DNA of 64,000 nucleotides from a virus, in IMG/VR virus record IMGVR_UViG_3300050343_000117, positions 1-64,000 of that record; one strand, written 5' to 3'. Position 1 is the first letter of the stretch. Every line of letters starts with the position of its first letter. The position numbers and the translations under genes are program-made. Shown here one piece after another: positions 33,660 through 41,816 of this stretch. The notes beneath the pieces were generated by a model that was not told the origin of the DNA, ran no database searches, and was given only the letters and a program-made list of their open reading frames with translations.

Positions 33660-34142
33660 CTAGCCATGTAGTCCTTTATCTGCTGCATCTAAACTCTCCT
33701 CGTTTAAAAGTTGTGGTTCAAGTGTGTTTAAACCGTTAATTTCAACCTTACGAGGCCGCTGAGAATCAGGGATTATTACCTCCAGACGGATGGCAAGTAG
33801 CCCGTTCCTGAAATCAGCTCCCATTACTTCAACATACTCCGACATGCGGAATTGTCTTTCGAACTTCTTCGTTGAGATTCCTTTATGGATGTAATCTCGA
33901 TCCGAATCTTTTATCTGTCCTCTAATGGTCAGTGTTCGGTTCTTTACTTCGATTTCGAGTTCGTCTTCGGCGAAACCGGCGACGGCTAACTCGATTAGGT
34001 ATTGATCCTCTCCCGTCTTTAGAATATTGTGCGGGGGGAACGTATCACCAGAGTTGCGTGAGATTCGATCTAATTCATCGATCATGGTATCAAAACCAAC
34101 GAATGCTGAACGTGGGAACAATTGCTTTGCTGTTAATGTCAT
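33660..34142 (-). CDS. Hsp20/IbpA-like small heat-shock protein
   Basis: A 160-residue protein with an N-terminal SAFVGFDTMIDELDRISRNS, the alpha-crystallin domain YLIELAVAGFAEDELEIEVK, RTLTIRGQIKDSDRDYIHKG, and FERQFRMSEYVEVMGADFRN then GLLAIRLEVIIP. It is a cytoplasmic holdase that prevents aggregation. It is common in marine T4-like phages, where it is thought to help head assembly. A sigma70 promoter is not obvious, but a TATATATA-like box lies upstream (about 34208). It ends before a strong terminator. Confidence 0.9.
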   Translation of the reverse strand: MTLTAKQLFPRSAFVGFDTMIDELDRISRNSGDTFPPHNILKTGEDQYLIELAVAGFAEDELEIEVKNRTLTIRGQIKDSDRDYIHKGISTKKFERQFRMSEYVEVMGADFRNGLLAIRLEVIIPDSQRPRKVEINGLNTLEPQLLNEESLDAADKGLHG

Positions 34143-34248
34143 GTTGTGACTCCTAATTATATTAGCAAGTTTATTATGGATACCCGACCATTCGGCATAT
34201 CCGGTACTATATATACAAACTATGAGAATAAAAGTAACAAAAGTGTTA

Positions 34249-34491
34249 CTATTCTAAATTATCTTCGTCATCAATATTAATTATAGGCAACGAAGCATCA
34301 ACCAACACAACCTTCTCATTTTCAATCATGTCGATTATTTCTAACGTAACATTTATGTCCATCTGAATATAGGACATTTTTCTCTCGCACATTTCGAGAT
34401 GCTTACGATAAAATTCTAATTCTTGTTCTTTTTCTACTTTTCTTGCACTTATATTGGCAAGAGAAATTATATTGTTCTTTTTGCCAGACAT
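34249..34491 (-). CDS. Small coiled-coil protein, unknown
   Basis: An 80-residue protein with a coiled-coil centre (VEKEQELEFYRKHLEMCERK, then MSYIQMDINVTLEIIDMIEN) and an acidic C-terminus INIDDEDNLE. It is in the regA-62-44 operon, downstream of a cupin-like gene. Similar small coiled-coil genes occur beside regA in marine T4-like phages. No function is known. Confidence 0.5.
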   Translation of the reverse strand: MSGKKNNIISLANISARKVEKEQELEFYRKHLEMCERKMSYIQMDINVTLEIIDMIENEKVVLVDASLPIINIDDEDNLE

Positions 34492-34500
34492 ACTTCGTCC

Positions 34501-35043
34501 TTAATAGTACATTGATGGGTCCGGAATTCCTTCTATTCCAAATGAAAAGGATACACGAGATTCTCTAGGGAATACTTGGTGATGAGTTGAACGAGGTAAG
34601 TAAACATACATACCCGGCTCAAAGTCAAACGGTTCATTATCGTTTATGCCTTCCACCTTTAGACCGACAGTACTAATAACCTGAACTAAGAACACATCCA
34701 TAGCATCTTTGTGCCATGGATAAGAACCACTTGCACGACCAAAACCACTAAACGCAATGTTAGTGATTTTGTTCTGGTGCAGCGTGAACACATCTTGTAA
34801 CTCTGTATAGATGTTCTTCGCAAACTCTGGTGAACTACCACGAGTATGGAAGTTGTTCAAACCTATACGCATCTTATCTGAGTTTCTGTCGTATAGGTCA
34901 TTTGGATGCGAGTCCATCATTTGCATGAACTCGTTCCAATTGTAAGTCTCTTTCATATCAAACGGAAGTTTGCCTACGAACGGAGTCTTGGTGCGAATAT
35001 TCTCTTCGCGATCTTCAAATATATCATAACAAGTATTTGACAT
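34501..35043 (-). CDS. Cupin/JmjC-like or 2-oxoglutarate-oxygenase-like protein
   Basis: A 180-residue protein. FGRASGSYPWHKDAMDVFLV contains an H-x-D pair, VGLKVEGIND is a turn typical of the jelly-roll, and FEPGMYVYLPRSTHHQVFPR supplies the PGxxxYxPxxxxH motif of JmjC/cupin proteins. SRVSFSFGIEG follows. These are the expected ligands for Fe(II). It could be a protein hydroxylase acting on ribosomal or phage proteins. The start overlaps the regA stop (35043). Confidence 0.58.
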   Translation of the reverse strand: MSNTCYDIFEDREENIRTKTPFVGKLPFDMKETYNWNEFMQMMDSHPNDLYDRNSDKMRIGLNNFHTRGSSPEFAKNIYTELQDVFTLHQNKITNIAFSGFGRASGSYPWHKDAMDVFLVQVISTVGLKVEGINDNEPFDFEPGMYVYLPRSTHHQVFPRESRVSFSFGIEGIPDPSMYY

Positions 35044-35453
35044 CAGCTATTCCCAATGTTATATTTTGGTTGCAGTGTCCATTCAGACTTGTCCTTATAT
35101 GAGATTATCTTTATCTGTCTCATAGGAGCACAGTCACGAGCAACCTCTTTATTGACTATTGCGACTAGGCCCCAATCTTGCAATAGTGTTGCGATCGTAT
35201 TGCGTCTTTCAATATCAGACACTTCTAGATTTGATTTTTTGCCGTCCAGTAAAAACAACTCCTTGAAATGGACGATGAAGTACCTACCCTGCTTATGCAA
35301 GATATGGCACGATTGATATAAGGTGTTGTCTCTACGCGAAGCAACCCCTATACGCGTTAATGTTTCTCTGACTTTTAGGAAGTCATCTGGTTCTGATAGA
35401 CTGATTTCCAACATCATATCAGAATTCCACTGAACGAGATTATTCTCTTCCAC
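35043..35453 (-). CDS. regA: RegA translational repressor
   Basis: A 136-residue protein, close to the 122 of T4 RegA. MLEISLSEPDDFLKVRETLT, RIGVASRRDNTLYQSCHILH and GRYFIVHFKELFLLDGKKSN are hallmark segments. RegA binds the start regions of many early mRNAs and represses their translation. The gene 62-regA-44-45 neighbourhood is preserved as in T4. It overlaps gene 62 by 14 bases. Confidence 0.88.
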   Translation of the reverse strand: MEENNLVQWNSDMMLEISLSEPDDFLKVRETLTRIGVASRRDNTLYQSCHILHKQGRYFIVHFKELFLLDGKKSNLEVSDIERRNTIATLLQDWGLVAIVNKEVARDCAPMRQIKIISYKDKSEWTLQPKYNIGNS

Positions 35454-35820
35454 CTTTGGTAACCTTTTGTTTGATAGTTTTTATTTGTGATTCCGTTAAG
35501 AGCCCTATGACTTGCTTTGCCTTCTGTTCACTGTAACCAAAATATTCCTTGATACATTCCATGTCAGCCCTTTCATCAGGTTTATCCCATTTAGAGAATC
35601 GTTTCTTTTTCCTTACAATATTTATAAGAAAGTCGTACTGCATCTTACCATCTAAGTGATGTAATCTATTCATTTCGTTGGACAAAAAAACCGTGTCCGG
35701 AAAGTATGACAGAGATCTATTAACTAGGAAACCATTGTATTTTTTTACGCACTCCGGATCTTTATCTACCAAGTTAATTTTAGAGGTGTTGATACTATTT
35801 AGGAAGTCAAATGGACTCAC
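35440..35820 (-). CDS. 62: Clamp loader small subunit (T4 gp62)
   Basis: A 126-residue protein, shorter than T4 gp62 (187), starting MSPFDFLNSINTSKINLVDK and ending ESQIKTIKQKVTKGG. FLSNEMNRLHHLDGKMQYDF, then LINIVRKKKRFSKW, fit the small clamp-loader subunit of marine T4-like phages. It works with gp44 to load the gp45 clamp. It overlaps gene 44 by four bases and regA by 14. Confidence 0.8.
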   Translation of the reverse strand: MSPFDFLNSINTSKINLVDKDPECVKKYNGFLVNRSLSYFPDTVFLSNEMNRLHHLDGKMQYDFLINIVRKKKRFSKWDKPDERADMECIKEYFGYSEQKAKQVIGLLTESQIKTIKQKVTKGGRE

Positions 35821-36761
35821 GCTTTAATCTCCACGTTCGCCATAACTTCGGTCATACATGCGACTAGATTCAGTTCGTGGTCAGCAACAAACGCATTCTT
35901 GTACTGGTAATCCGCGAGGATAAGAACCAACTGGGGAATACTGTTTGGTGCGACGTGGTCATACATTTTATCATAAATGCTACGGAAGATTGACGCCGGA
36001 TCAACGTCTATATTATTGACTACCCACGTCCTCATCTTCTTGAAGTTCTTGTCACGAATCGCACTGAATAGCTGGGTGTAAGTATCTGAGATATCCGCAC
36101 TCACGCTATTAGGGACATTGAGCGTTCCAGAGATTGATCCTCTCTGACACTCATTCAGTACGCGTCTCCAATCTGGTGCATGTTTCATGATGACGTTTGC
36201 CACCACGTTGTTATCGTACTCCACACCCTCCTCTTGCAAGATTCCTTGGAGACGCTGCATGAACCCACCACATAGCGAGGTCATAGTTTTCTTGTTGAAA
36301 TTGAAGGCGTACTTTGAACACCTTGAGTGTAACGGTTCAATAATCTTGTTCTCAAAGTTACACGTCATAATGAAACGACAATTCTTCGAGAACTCTTCGA
36401 TGAACCCACGGAGAGCAGGTTGCGTCGATTGGGGGTTTAGATAATCTGCCTCATCTAGGATGACAACCTTGTAACCACCGGACAAAGACACGGACGATGC
36501 GAACTGTTTGATCTTACCTCGCAGTGTGTCGATGTTGCCTTCTTCCGACCCATTGATGACGATATAGTCTAGGTCTAGTTCCTCACATATCGCACGTGCG
36601 ACTGTGGTCTTACCAGTACCGGCCGTGCCGGTGAACATCATGTTGAGGATTTCACCACCATCCACAATGTTCTGAAATGTTTGTTTTAAATCTTCCGGAA
36701 GAATTGTTTCGGAAACTTTCTTCGGACGATACTTTTCAACCCATAAAAACTCATTGCTCAT
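35817..36761 (-). CDS. 44: Clamp loader large subunit, AAA+ ATPase (T4 gp44)
   Basis: The start MSNEFLWVEKYRPKKVSETI at 36761 follows a GGAG ribosome site. The 314-residue protein has the Walker A FTGTAGTGKTTVARAICEEL, the Walker B VVILDEADYLNPQSTQPALR, the sensor RFIMTCNFENKIIEPLHSRC with SRC, and the RFC-like C-terminal region. It opens and loads the clamp with ATP. An early-type promoter (36801-36830) and a late box (36846-36853) lie upstream. Confidence 0.92.
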   Translation of the reverse strand: MSNEFLWVEKYRPKKVSETILPEDLKQTFQNIVDGGEILNMMFTGTAGTGKTTVARAICEELDLDYIVINGSEEGNIDTLRGKIKQFASSVSLSGGYKVVILDEADYLNPQSTQPALRGFIEEFSKNCRFIMTCNFENKIIEPLHSRCSKYAFNFNKKTMTSLCGGFMQRLQGILQEEGVEYDNNVVANVIMKHAPDWRRVLNECQRGSISGTLNVPNSVSADISDTYTQLFSAIRDKNFKKMRTWVVNNIDVDPASIFRSIYDKMYDHVAPNSIPQLVLILADYQYKNAFVADHELNLVACMTEVMANVEIKA

Positions 36762-36800
36762 TACAACTCCATAATATAAATTAACTTTCAATAGGGGGAT

Positions 36801-36830
36801 ATTATACTACAAAATCCCCCCTCATGTAAA
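36801..36830 (-). promoter_or_regulatory. Sigma70-type promoter of gene 44
   Basis: The minus strand has TTTACA (36825-36830, one mismatch to TTGACA), an 18-bp spacer with a run of six Gs, and TATAAT (36801-36806), 40 bases upstream of the gene 44 ATG. Confidence 0.65.
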
Positions 36831-36845
36831 CCATCTGTAGACAAT

Positions 36846-36853
36846 TATTTATA
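36846..36853 (-). promoter_or_regulatory. T4-type late promoter box
   Basis: TATAAATA on the minus strand between the alternative oxidase stop and gene 44. It may add late expression of the clamp-loader genes, or be a chance match in A/T-rich sequence. Confidence 0.42.
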
Positions 36854-36875
36854 ATAAATAACGCCCCATTGATCA

Positions 36876-37457
36876 CTATTCAGCGTATCTATGGTTCACT
36901 TTGGCGTGACGCATTTCATCTTGTCGAACATATTTTATCATATCAGACAATCTTGCATCGGATAGTAGTCCGTAGTACTCAATCGCAATCTGTGGCGCAG
37001 GGACGTTCTCAATCTCACCTGACTCAATAAGTTCCAGATAAGTGGTATAACTACGTACTGCCTCATCTTCGAAGTATCCTGTCATACGATGCGCTGTCTT
37101 GGGAAACAACATGTATAGCACCAGATAGTAATGCCAGAAGATAAATTGTGCGATGATGATTATTATACGTTCTAGTATAGATGGATGGACCACTTCCATA
37201 AAGAACATTAGATGTTTTCTTTCGTTGGTTGCTTCGTCTAGAAGCTCTTGTATCTTATGGCCGTTCCCGCGTTCCAATCGACGAAGGCTCACTAGGTGGG
37301 TAAGCATTCCTCCGACCATGCCGGGAACCCCTGCAACTGTTTCTAAAACAAGTGCACGATGACCGTACCGTTGACCGAAGAATGTGTCCGCAAAAAAGCG
37401 AAAGAATGCAGTTTGAGATCTGGCTAAAGTGTCAGATATTTTAGTAGTAAATTTCAC
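36876..37457 (-). CDS. aox: Alternative oxidase (di-iron ubiquinol oxidase)
   Basis: A 193-residue protein if it starts at GTG 37455-37457, preceded by GGAG six bases upstream; a TTG at 37467-37469 would add four residues. All di-iron motifs are present: LETVAGVPGM (Glu39), NERKHL (Glu79, His82), FEDEAV (Glu130 or 132) and RQDEMRH (Glu181, His184). Two hydrophobic helices (GVPGMVGGMLTHLV and IIIIIAQFIFWHYYLVLYML) fit interfacial membrane binding. AOX oxidises ubiquinol with O2 to water without pumping protons. Plastid-type PTOX occurs in cyanophages; here no photosynthesis gene is present and the length and motifs fit bacterial AOX. It starts right after tRNA-Thr. Confidence 0.88.
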   Translation of the reverse strand: MKFTTKISDTLARSQTAFFRFFADTFFGQRYGHRALVLETVAGVPGMVGGMLTHLVSLRRLERGNGHKIQELLDEATNERKHLMFFMEVVHPSILERIIIIIAQFIFWHYYLVLYMLFPKTAHRMTGYFEDEAVRSYTTYLELIESGEIENVPAPQIAIEYYGLLSDARLSDMIKYVRQDEMRHAKVNHRYAE

Positions 37458-37472
37458 AGTGCTCTCCAAGAA

Positions 37473-37548
37473 TGGAGCTCGGAACAGGAGTCGAACCTGC
37501 GACCTGCTGATTACAAGTCAGCTGCTCTACCAACTGAGCTATCCGAGC
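37473..37548 (-). tRNA. tRNA-Thr (TGT)
   Basis: Acceptor GCTCGGA pairs with TCCGAGC, anticodon loop CTTGTAA (anticodon TGT), T-loop TTCGACT, encoded CCA at 37473-37475. It is isolated from the main tRNA cluster and sits directly before the alternative oxidase gene. Confidence 0.92.
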
Positions 37549-37777
37549 GCATTCGTTTCTTACGTTTTTCTGTAAGTGTACGTACTATGTATATCCGCGT
37601 GAAGGCCACGACTGAAATACCTGCTGTAAGTGTTGTGGATAAAACTATAGGATCTGTATTTCCCCACTGGACAATCACCAACCAAGTGAAGAAAATATTT
37701 AGTGGGTAGTTTATTAAAGTTCCTAAAGAAACGTGTATAAGGGTTTCTCTCGCAACTTCTCTATCGTACCATTTCAT
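37511..37777 (-). CDS. Small two-helix membrane protein (DUF7220-like)
   Basis: An 88-residue protein with IHVSLGTLINYPLNIFFTWL, then VIVQWG and LSTTLTAGISVVAFTRIYIV as two membrane helices, followed by RTLTEKRKKR. The pattern fits small inner-membrane phage proteins of DUF7220 type (recalled). The last 12 codons lie in the 5' half of tRNA-Thr (overlap 37511-37548), so the protein tail is probably not conserved. Its start is next to an inverted repeat at 37781-37870. Confidence 0.55.
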   Translation of the reverse strand: MKWYDREVARETLIHVSLGTLINYPLNIFFTWLVIVQWGNTDPIVLSTTLTAGISVVAFTRIYIVRTLTEKRKKRMRSDSSVGRAADL

Positions 37778-37780
37778 AAG

Positions 37781-37870
37781 GGTCGGCCTTTTGAATCAAA
37801 TAATTCATTATATAGTGTTTAATCAGTTCGAATCGCATCTCAGGGTAAAGACATAATGATTCAAAAGACC
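37781..37870 (-). promoter_or_regulatory. Inverted repeat in 5' region of the membrane protein/AOX operon
   Basis: TTTTGAATCA (37789-37798) is matched exactly by TGATTCAAAA (37857-37866), and flanking GGTC (37781-37784) pairs with GACC (37867-37870), giving 14 pairs around a four-base bulge with a 58-base loop. The arm nearest the gene ends three bases before the start codon. It could hide the ribosome site or be a riboswitch-like or processing element. No ligand class is recognised. Confidence 0.45.
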
Positions 37871-37882
37871 GAAAAGGGGGAT

Positions 37883-38119
37883 TTACTTTTTCTTAGATTT
37901 AGAAGTCTCTGCGGCAGCTGCTACTTCTTCTTCAGCAAATGCTTTTGCTACCTTCTCATAAAGAGCCACAACCTGAATTGCTTGGTCGCGTAGCTGTCCA
38001 ATAGTAGTAAGTTCTTCACCTTTGAAACCACCACGAGTCACAACGGTATCTACAACCGCGACACAGGAACGTGATACGCGGTTAGAAAGGTCGTTTAAGT
38101 TTTTTTGATCTTCAGTCAT
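37883..38119 (-). CDS. Small helical protein, unknown
   Basis: The start MTEDQKNLNDLSNRVSRSCV at 38119 is preferred because an upstream in-frame ATG would overlap gene 45. The 78-residue protein continues TIGQLRDQAIQVVALYEKVA and an Ala/Glu/Lys-rich tail. It is probably a helical hairpin. It follows gene 45 in the operon. No family is recognised. Confidence 0.5.
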   Translation of the reverse strand: MTEDQKNLNDLSNRVSRSCVAVVDTVVTRGGFKGEELTTIGQLRDQAIQVVALYEKVAKAFAEEEVAAAAETSKSKKK

Positions 38120-38120
38120 G

Positions 38121-38798
38121 TTATGCTCCGTAAGTAGATGACTTTTCAAGCGCAATAAAGTATTGCGTGCTAGAATTAATGGATCTGAAGTGTGAGATCA
38201 ATTTAGTTGAAATAGAAACCTCATAATCTTCACCCAACAACTTCATGTTATTCACACCCATGATGAAGTTGAAATCAGCACCTTCAGGGAATTGACCTTC
38301 AACTAACACAGAGAATGAGTTAGACGTAGAATCTTCTGTATCCACAACCGTAACTTCAATAGAGTTTCCGGATGGACGAATCGAGATATTTTCATAACCG
38401 AGCGCAGATGATGCACGTTTGATCTTACTTAGGGTTTCATTAGTGAGTAAGAATTTGACTTCACACTCAGGCATGACGATATCTTTCTTAGGTGCAGAGA
38501 GCATCTCAGGGTCGGAGTAGAAGTATTTCACCGATGATAAACCACTGCCGTCAGATACGGTACAGAAGCTTTCACCAAAAGTAATTGATGGGCGATCTAC
38601 CAATGTCAATACTGACAAGAACTCAGAGAGGTCATAAATACCGAACGTATTCGGGAAGCTCTCATCGATCTCAGCACGGGAGACAATGTTTTTTGCAATA
38701 GACATAGTCTTGAGAACGTTGCCGCCATTGACTACGATGTTTGGGTTAATAGTCGAAAAGTTTCTCAAGATCTCGACCGTTCGGTTAGATAGTTCCAT
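38121..38798 (-). CDS. 45: Sliding clamp (T4 gp45)
   Basis: A 225-residue protein, close to T4 gp45 (228). MELSNRTVEILRNFSTINPN, LVDRPSITFGESFCTVSDGS, YFYSDPEMLSAPKKDI and the final FIALEKSSTYGA match marine gp45 proteins. It is the trimeric processivity clamp for polymerase and, with gp33/gp55, an activator of late transcription. A consensus promoter precedes it at 38828-38856. Confidence 0.88.
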   Translation of the reverse strand: MELSNRTVEILRNFSTINPNIVVNGGNVLKTMSIAKNIVSRAEIDESFPNTFGIYDLSEFLSVLTLVDRPSITFGESFCTVSDGSGLSSVKYFYSDPEMLSAPKKDIVMPECEVKFLLTNETLSKIKRASSALGYENISIRPSGNSIEVTVVDTEDSTSNSFSVLVEGQFPEGADFNFIMGVNNMKLLGEDYEVSISTKLISHFRSINSSTQYFIALEKSSTYGA

Positions 38799-38827
38799 TG
38801 ATTGATTCCTCAGTTAATATGTTACAC

Positions 38828-38856
38828 ATTATATAATATTTTGACGCGTCTGTCAA
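38828..38856 (-). promoter_or_regulatory. Consensus sigma70-type promoter of gene 45
   Basis: The minus strand has TTGACA (38851-38856), a 17-bp spacer and TATAAT (38828-38833), 30 bases before the gene 45 ATG. Confidence 0.8.
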
Positions 38857-40576
38857 GTACTTTCTCGCATTCTGCTGAAATTCTTGTCCTTGACAAACGA
38901 CAACTTGCGTTCGAAGTGAGCATCTTCCAGTTCAGTCTTGTGAGAAATAACAAAGACATTAGTGTCTTCTTTCAACGTGTCAATAATCTTCATAAGGTTA
39001 TCAACACCTTCACCGTCCAACGAAGAGTCGAACGTTTCATCTAGTATCAACAGATTAGTAGATACCGAATTTTTCATCTTGGCTATTTGTCGCCAAGTAA
39101 ATAGTAGAGACAAATCTATACGTTGTTTCTCACCTTCGGAGAAAGAATCGTACGAGAACGTGTCGCGGTAACGTGACCGGATGGTCTCACTAAAACTATC
39201 GTCCAACTCAAAGTGGACAAAGAAATCTAGAATCTGTAAGTACTTGTTGGTCAACTCATTGATGACCGGCACGTACTGTCGAATGATTTTAGTCTTGATT
39301 CCAGTGTCTCGTAGTAACTCACTTGCAATGCGGTTATACGATGATTTCTCATTCAGAACAAACTTATCATCTGTCAGTCCGTGTAATTCGGAATCCAGCA
39401 TTGTTAGATCTGTATTTGCCTGGCCCATATCACCGTCGCTGTTAGTCATATCTTGCAAGTCTTGTTGTATCTTACCGATAGATCGTTGCAGACGACTAAT
39501 AGTCTGATTGTTATTGTTTAAAGTATTCTGATCTGCAAGACAGCTAGACATCTGTTCCTCTAGGGTCGTTATCTCTGTCTGGTACTGTTTCTGTTGTTCC
39601 TCTGCCTTATCCATTGCAGACTTTAGTTCTTTCGCCTTAGAGGTCGCAGCATCCTTCTTATTCTTTCGCAAGTCTTCTGCAATGTCTTGGTCGCACGTAG
39701 GACATACCTCATTATCATCAAAGAACTTTGCCTCTTTAACCACAGACTTTACCTGTGACTTAAACTGTGCATAATACTCATCCAACTTACTCTTATTGGC
39801 ACGAATACTGCATAAGTTATCTGTAATGGTAGGCATCAAATTATTGACAGTCTCAGATAAAGTAACATTCAGTTCATTGAGTTCCGCGATCTCTGACTGG
39901 AGCTCTGCGATATCTCCCTCTTTATCTTTACGATGCTGAGTGTTGATTGCAGTTAAATCACGGATGTACTTCTTCTGTGAATTTATCTTAGTTTTGATCA
40001 TCTCAATAGAATGGTTGTTGCCCTCGAGCTCGCTTTTGAGGAGAGAGATTTTCTCCTTGAGTATCACATTCATTTTGGAAAATATGTTAATATCAAGAAG
40101 GTCTTCTATCACGTCACGCCGAGAGGTTGAGTTGAGTTGCATGAACGGGACAAAAGACGACGAGCCGAGAACAACAATTTGGTGAAAACTCTTGTGAGAC
40201 ATCTGTAGGACGTTCTTCTCAAGAATCTCTTGATATTCTCTTGCGTGTGAACTCTGGTCGATCATAGTACCATCTTTCCAGATTTCAAACTTGGCGGGTT
40301 TGATTCCCCGCACTACACGGTACTGTATACCATTTACAACAAAGGTTACTTCAGTAACACATCCTTTGTTATTGATCGTGTTAACTAATTGGTTCTTGGT
40401 GATCTTACGGTGAGCCTTACCAAACAATGCAAACGACAACGCGTCAAGCATTGTAGACTTCCCTGCACCGTTTTCACCAACAATAAGATTGGTAGACTGT
40501 CTAGGAAGTTTATATCATTATAATAATCACCCGTCGAAAGAAAGTTCTTCCAACGTAGGGTTTCAAATTTAATCAT
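38853..40576 (-). CDS. 46: Recombination nuclease subunit, SbcC/Rad50-like (T4 gp46), one frameshift
   Basis: The first frame starts MIKFETLRWKNFLSTGDYYN (40576) and breaks near 40505. One indel restores LIVGENGAGKSTMLDALSFA, the Walker A, which continues to 38853. It has a zinc-hook-like NEVCPTCDQDIAEDL in the coiled-coil middle, a signature YDSFSEGEKQRIDLSLLFTW and the Walker B NLLILDETFDSSLDGEGVDN. The corrected length is about 574 residues. With gp47 it resects DNA ends and degrades host DNA. ATGA overlap with gene 47. Confidence 0.9.
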
Positions 40577-41632
40577 GCAATTTCTACGCTCTGTGCTTCA
40601 ATCATTAGTTCAGATACTACGTCGGTGATTCTTTCCTTATCTAAATCAGTCTCGACCTCTTGTATGTAATTATAGATTAAAGTTTCCGTGTCGTCAACCC
40701 TTAAATCCTCATCTGAGACATTTTCACCACGAAATTCTTTAAAATCTTCGGCAATCTTGAGCTCATGAATCTTCTGTCGCTGGATTCTCTCGACATATCT
40801 TTCAAACTTCTGCATATCTGAACGATTAGACACAATCAATTTGACAAACTTACCATCTAGATATGAGAGGATCCTCGAAGAAATTAATGGTGTTCTCATC
40901 ATAATAAATCTTATGAAACAGTGTGACCGTGTTCTGAATAGGCATCATCTCACGAGTCTCTGTATCAAAGACATGGAAGAACTTTCTATCATGTGCATCG
41001 TTCCAGAAGAATTCCATCTGTGCGCCAAGATAATGGATGTTACCTTTACTTGACTTAGTGTGGAAGTGTCCAGACAGCACGGTCTCGAAGCGTTGTAGAG
41101 GTTTAGGGTCCATACCCTCTTTACATACTAAACCCTTGTCCATTTCAAACCCTGCGAGTTCGAAGTGACCACCAATGACATCTGCACCACAATTCTCTAG
41201 GAACTTCAAGCACTCTTTCTCATTCTCAGGGCATATCCAAGGGACAAGACCAAACTTGACACCGCCATAATCACGCACAATAGGGTCCATGAGAATGTCC
41301 ACCTCATTGATATAGTGACCCATCAACTCCTTGAGAGAGTTCAACTCGATAGTGTTTTTGAAATAAACGTCGTGGTTGCCAGGAATGATATCCATGTGAA
41401 TATTATACTCACGGAGTTTATCCAAGAATATCTGGCGGTTGTGGTTCAACGCTTTGAGGTTGATAGTCTTACGGTTATCATAGTAGTCACCCAGATGTAA
41501 AATCTGAGTAATACCATTTTGTTTCAAATAAGGAAAGAACACCTCACTGTAGAAGCGTTCTTGGTAATCCATAAAGATATCCGAAGAATTACGACATCCG
41601 CAGTGGGTGTCGTTAAGTATTGCTATTTTCAT
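40573..41632 (-). CDS. 47: Recombination nuclease subunit, SbcD/Mre11-like (T4 gp47), one frameshift
   Basis: The frame 40850-41632 has the metallophosphoesterase motifs ILNDTHCGCRNSS, ILHLGDYYDNRKTINLKALN, IIPGNHDVYFKNT and VLSGHFHTKSSKGNIHYLGA. An indel near 40860 links FFEDPLIS to YLDGKFVKLIVSNRSDMQKF in the frame ending at 40573. The corrected length is about 352 residues. It is the nuclease partner of gp46. A consensus promoter lies at 41663-41691. Confidence 0.9.
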
Positions 41633-41662
41633 AAATGACTCAACTCAATTTATATGACGACT

Positions 41663-41691
41663 ATTATACTACAAAAAAAGGTGTCTGTCAA
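41663..41691 (-). promoter_or_regulatory. Consensus sigma70-type promoter of genes 47-46
   Basis: The minus strand has TTGACA (41686-41691), a 17-bp spacer with seven Ts, and TATAAT (41663-41668), 31 bases upstream of the gene 47 ATG. Confidence 0.8.
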
Positions 41692-41693
41692 GT

Positions 41694-41816
41694 TTAATCT
41701 GAAAATCTTCCGTCTTTTATGAGGTGGTGTAGTCGGTGTGTGAAGATAGTCCACAGCAAACAAAATAGGGAATCCTCTTTGTAGGTTCCTGCTTTGCACT
41801 CATAAGTCCACATCAT
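41694..41816 (-). CDS. 40-residue conserved-looking protein overlapping gene 55
   Basis: ATG 41814-41816 overlaps the corrected gene 55 stop (TGA 41813-41815). The product reads MMWTYECKAGTYKEDSLFCL, then LWTIFTHRLHHLIKDGRF. Because of the indel inside gene 55, it appears fused to that frame, but the correct gp55 C-terminus lies in another frame. The ATGA coupling and balanced composition support it as a gene. Function is unknown. Confidence 0.5.
   Translation of the reverse strand: MMWTYECKAGTYKEDSLFCLLWTIFTHRLHHLIKDGRFSD

Noticed and set aside
34208-34215. TATATATA upstream of the Hsp20 gene as a late promoter
   Set aside because: It departs from the strict TATAAATA seen at the other late sites; no support beyond position.
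35619-35626. TATAAATA on the minus strand inside gene 62
   Set aside because: It is within coding sequence well upstream of regA and is probably a chance match.
36876-37457. Cyanophage plastoquinol terminal oxidase
   Set aside because: No photosynthesis or pigment genes are in the window and the other metabolic genes fit a respiring heterotroph; a tree would be needed to settle it.
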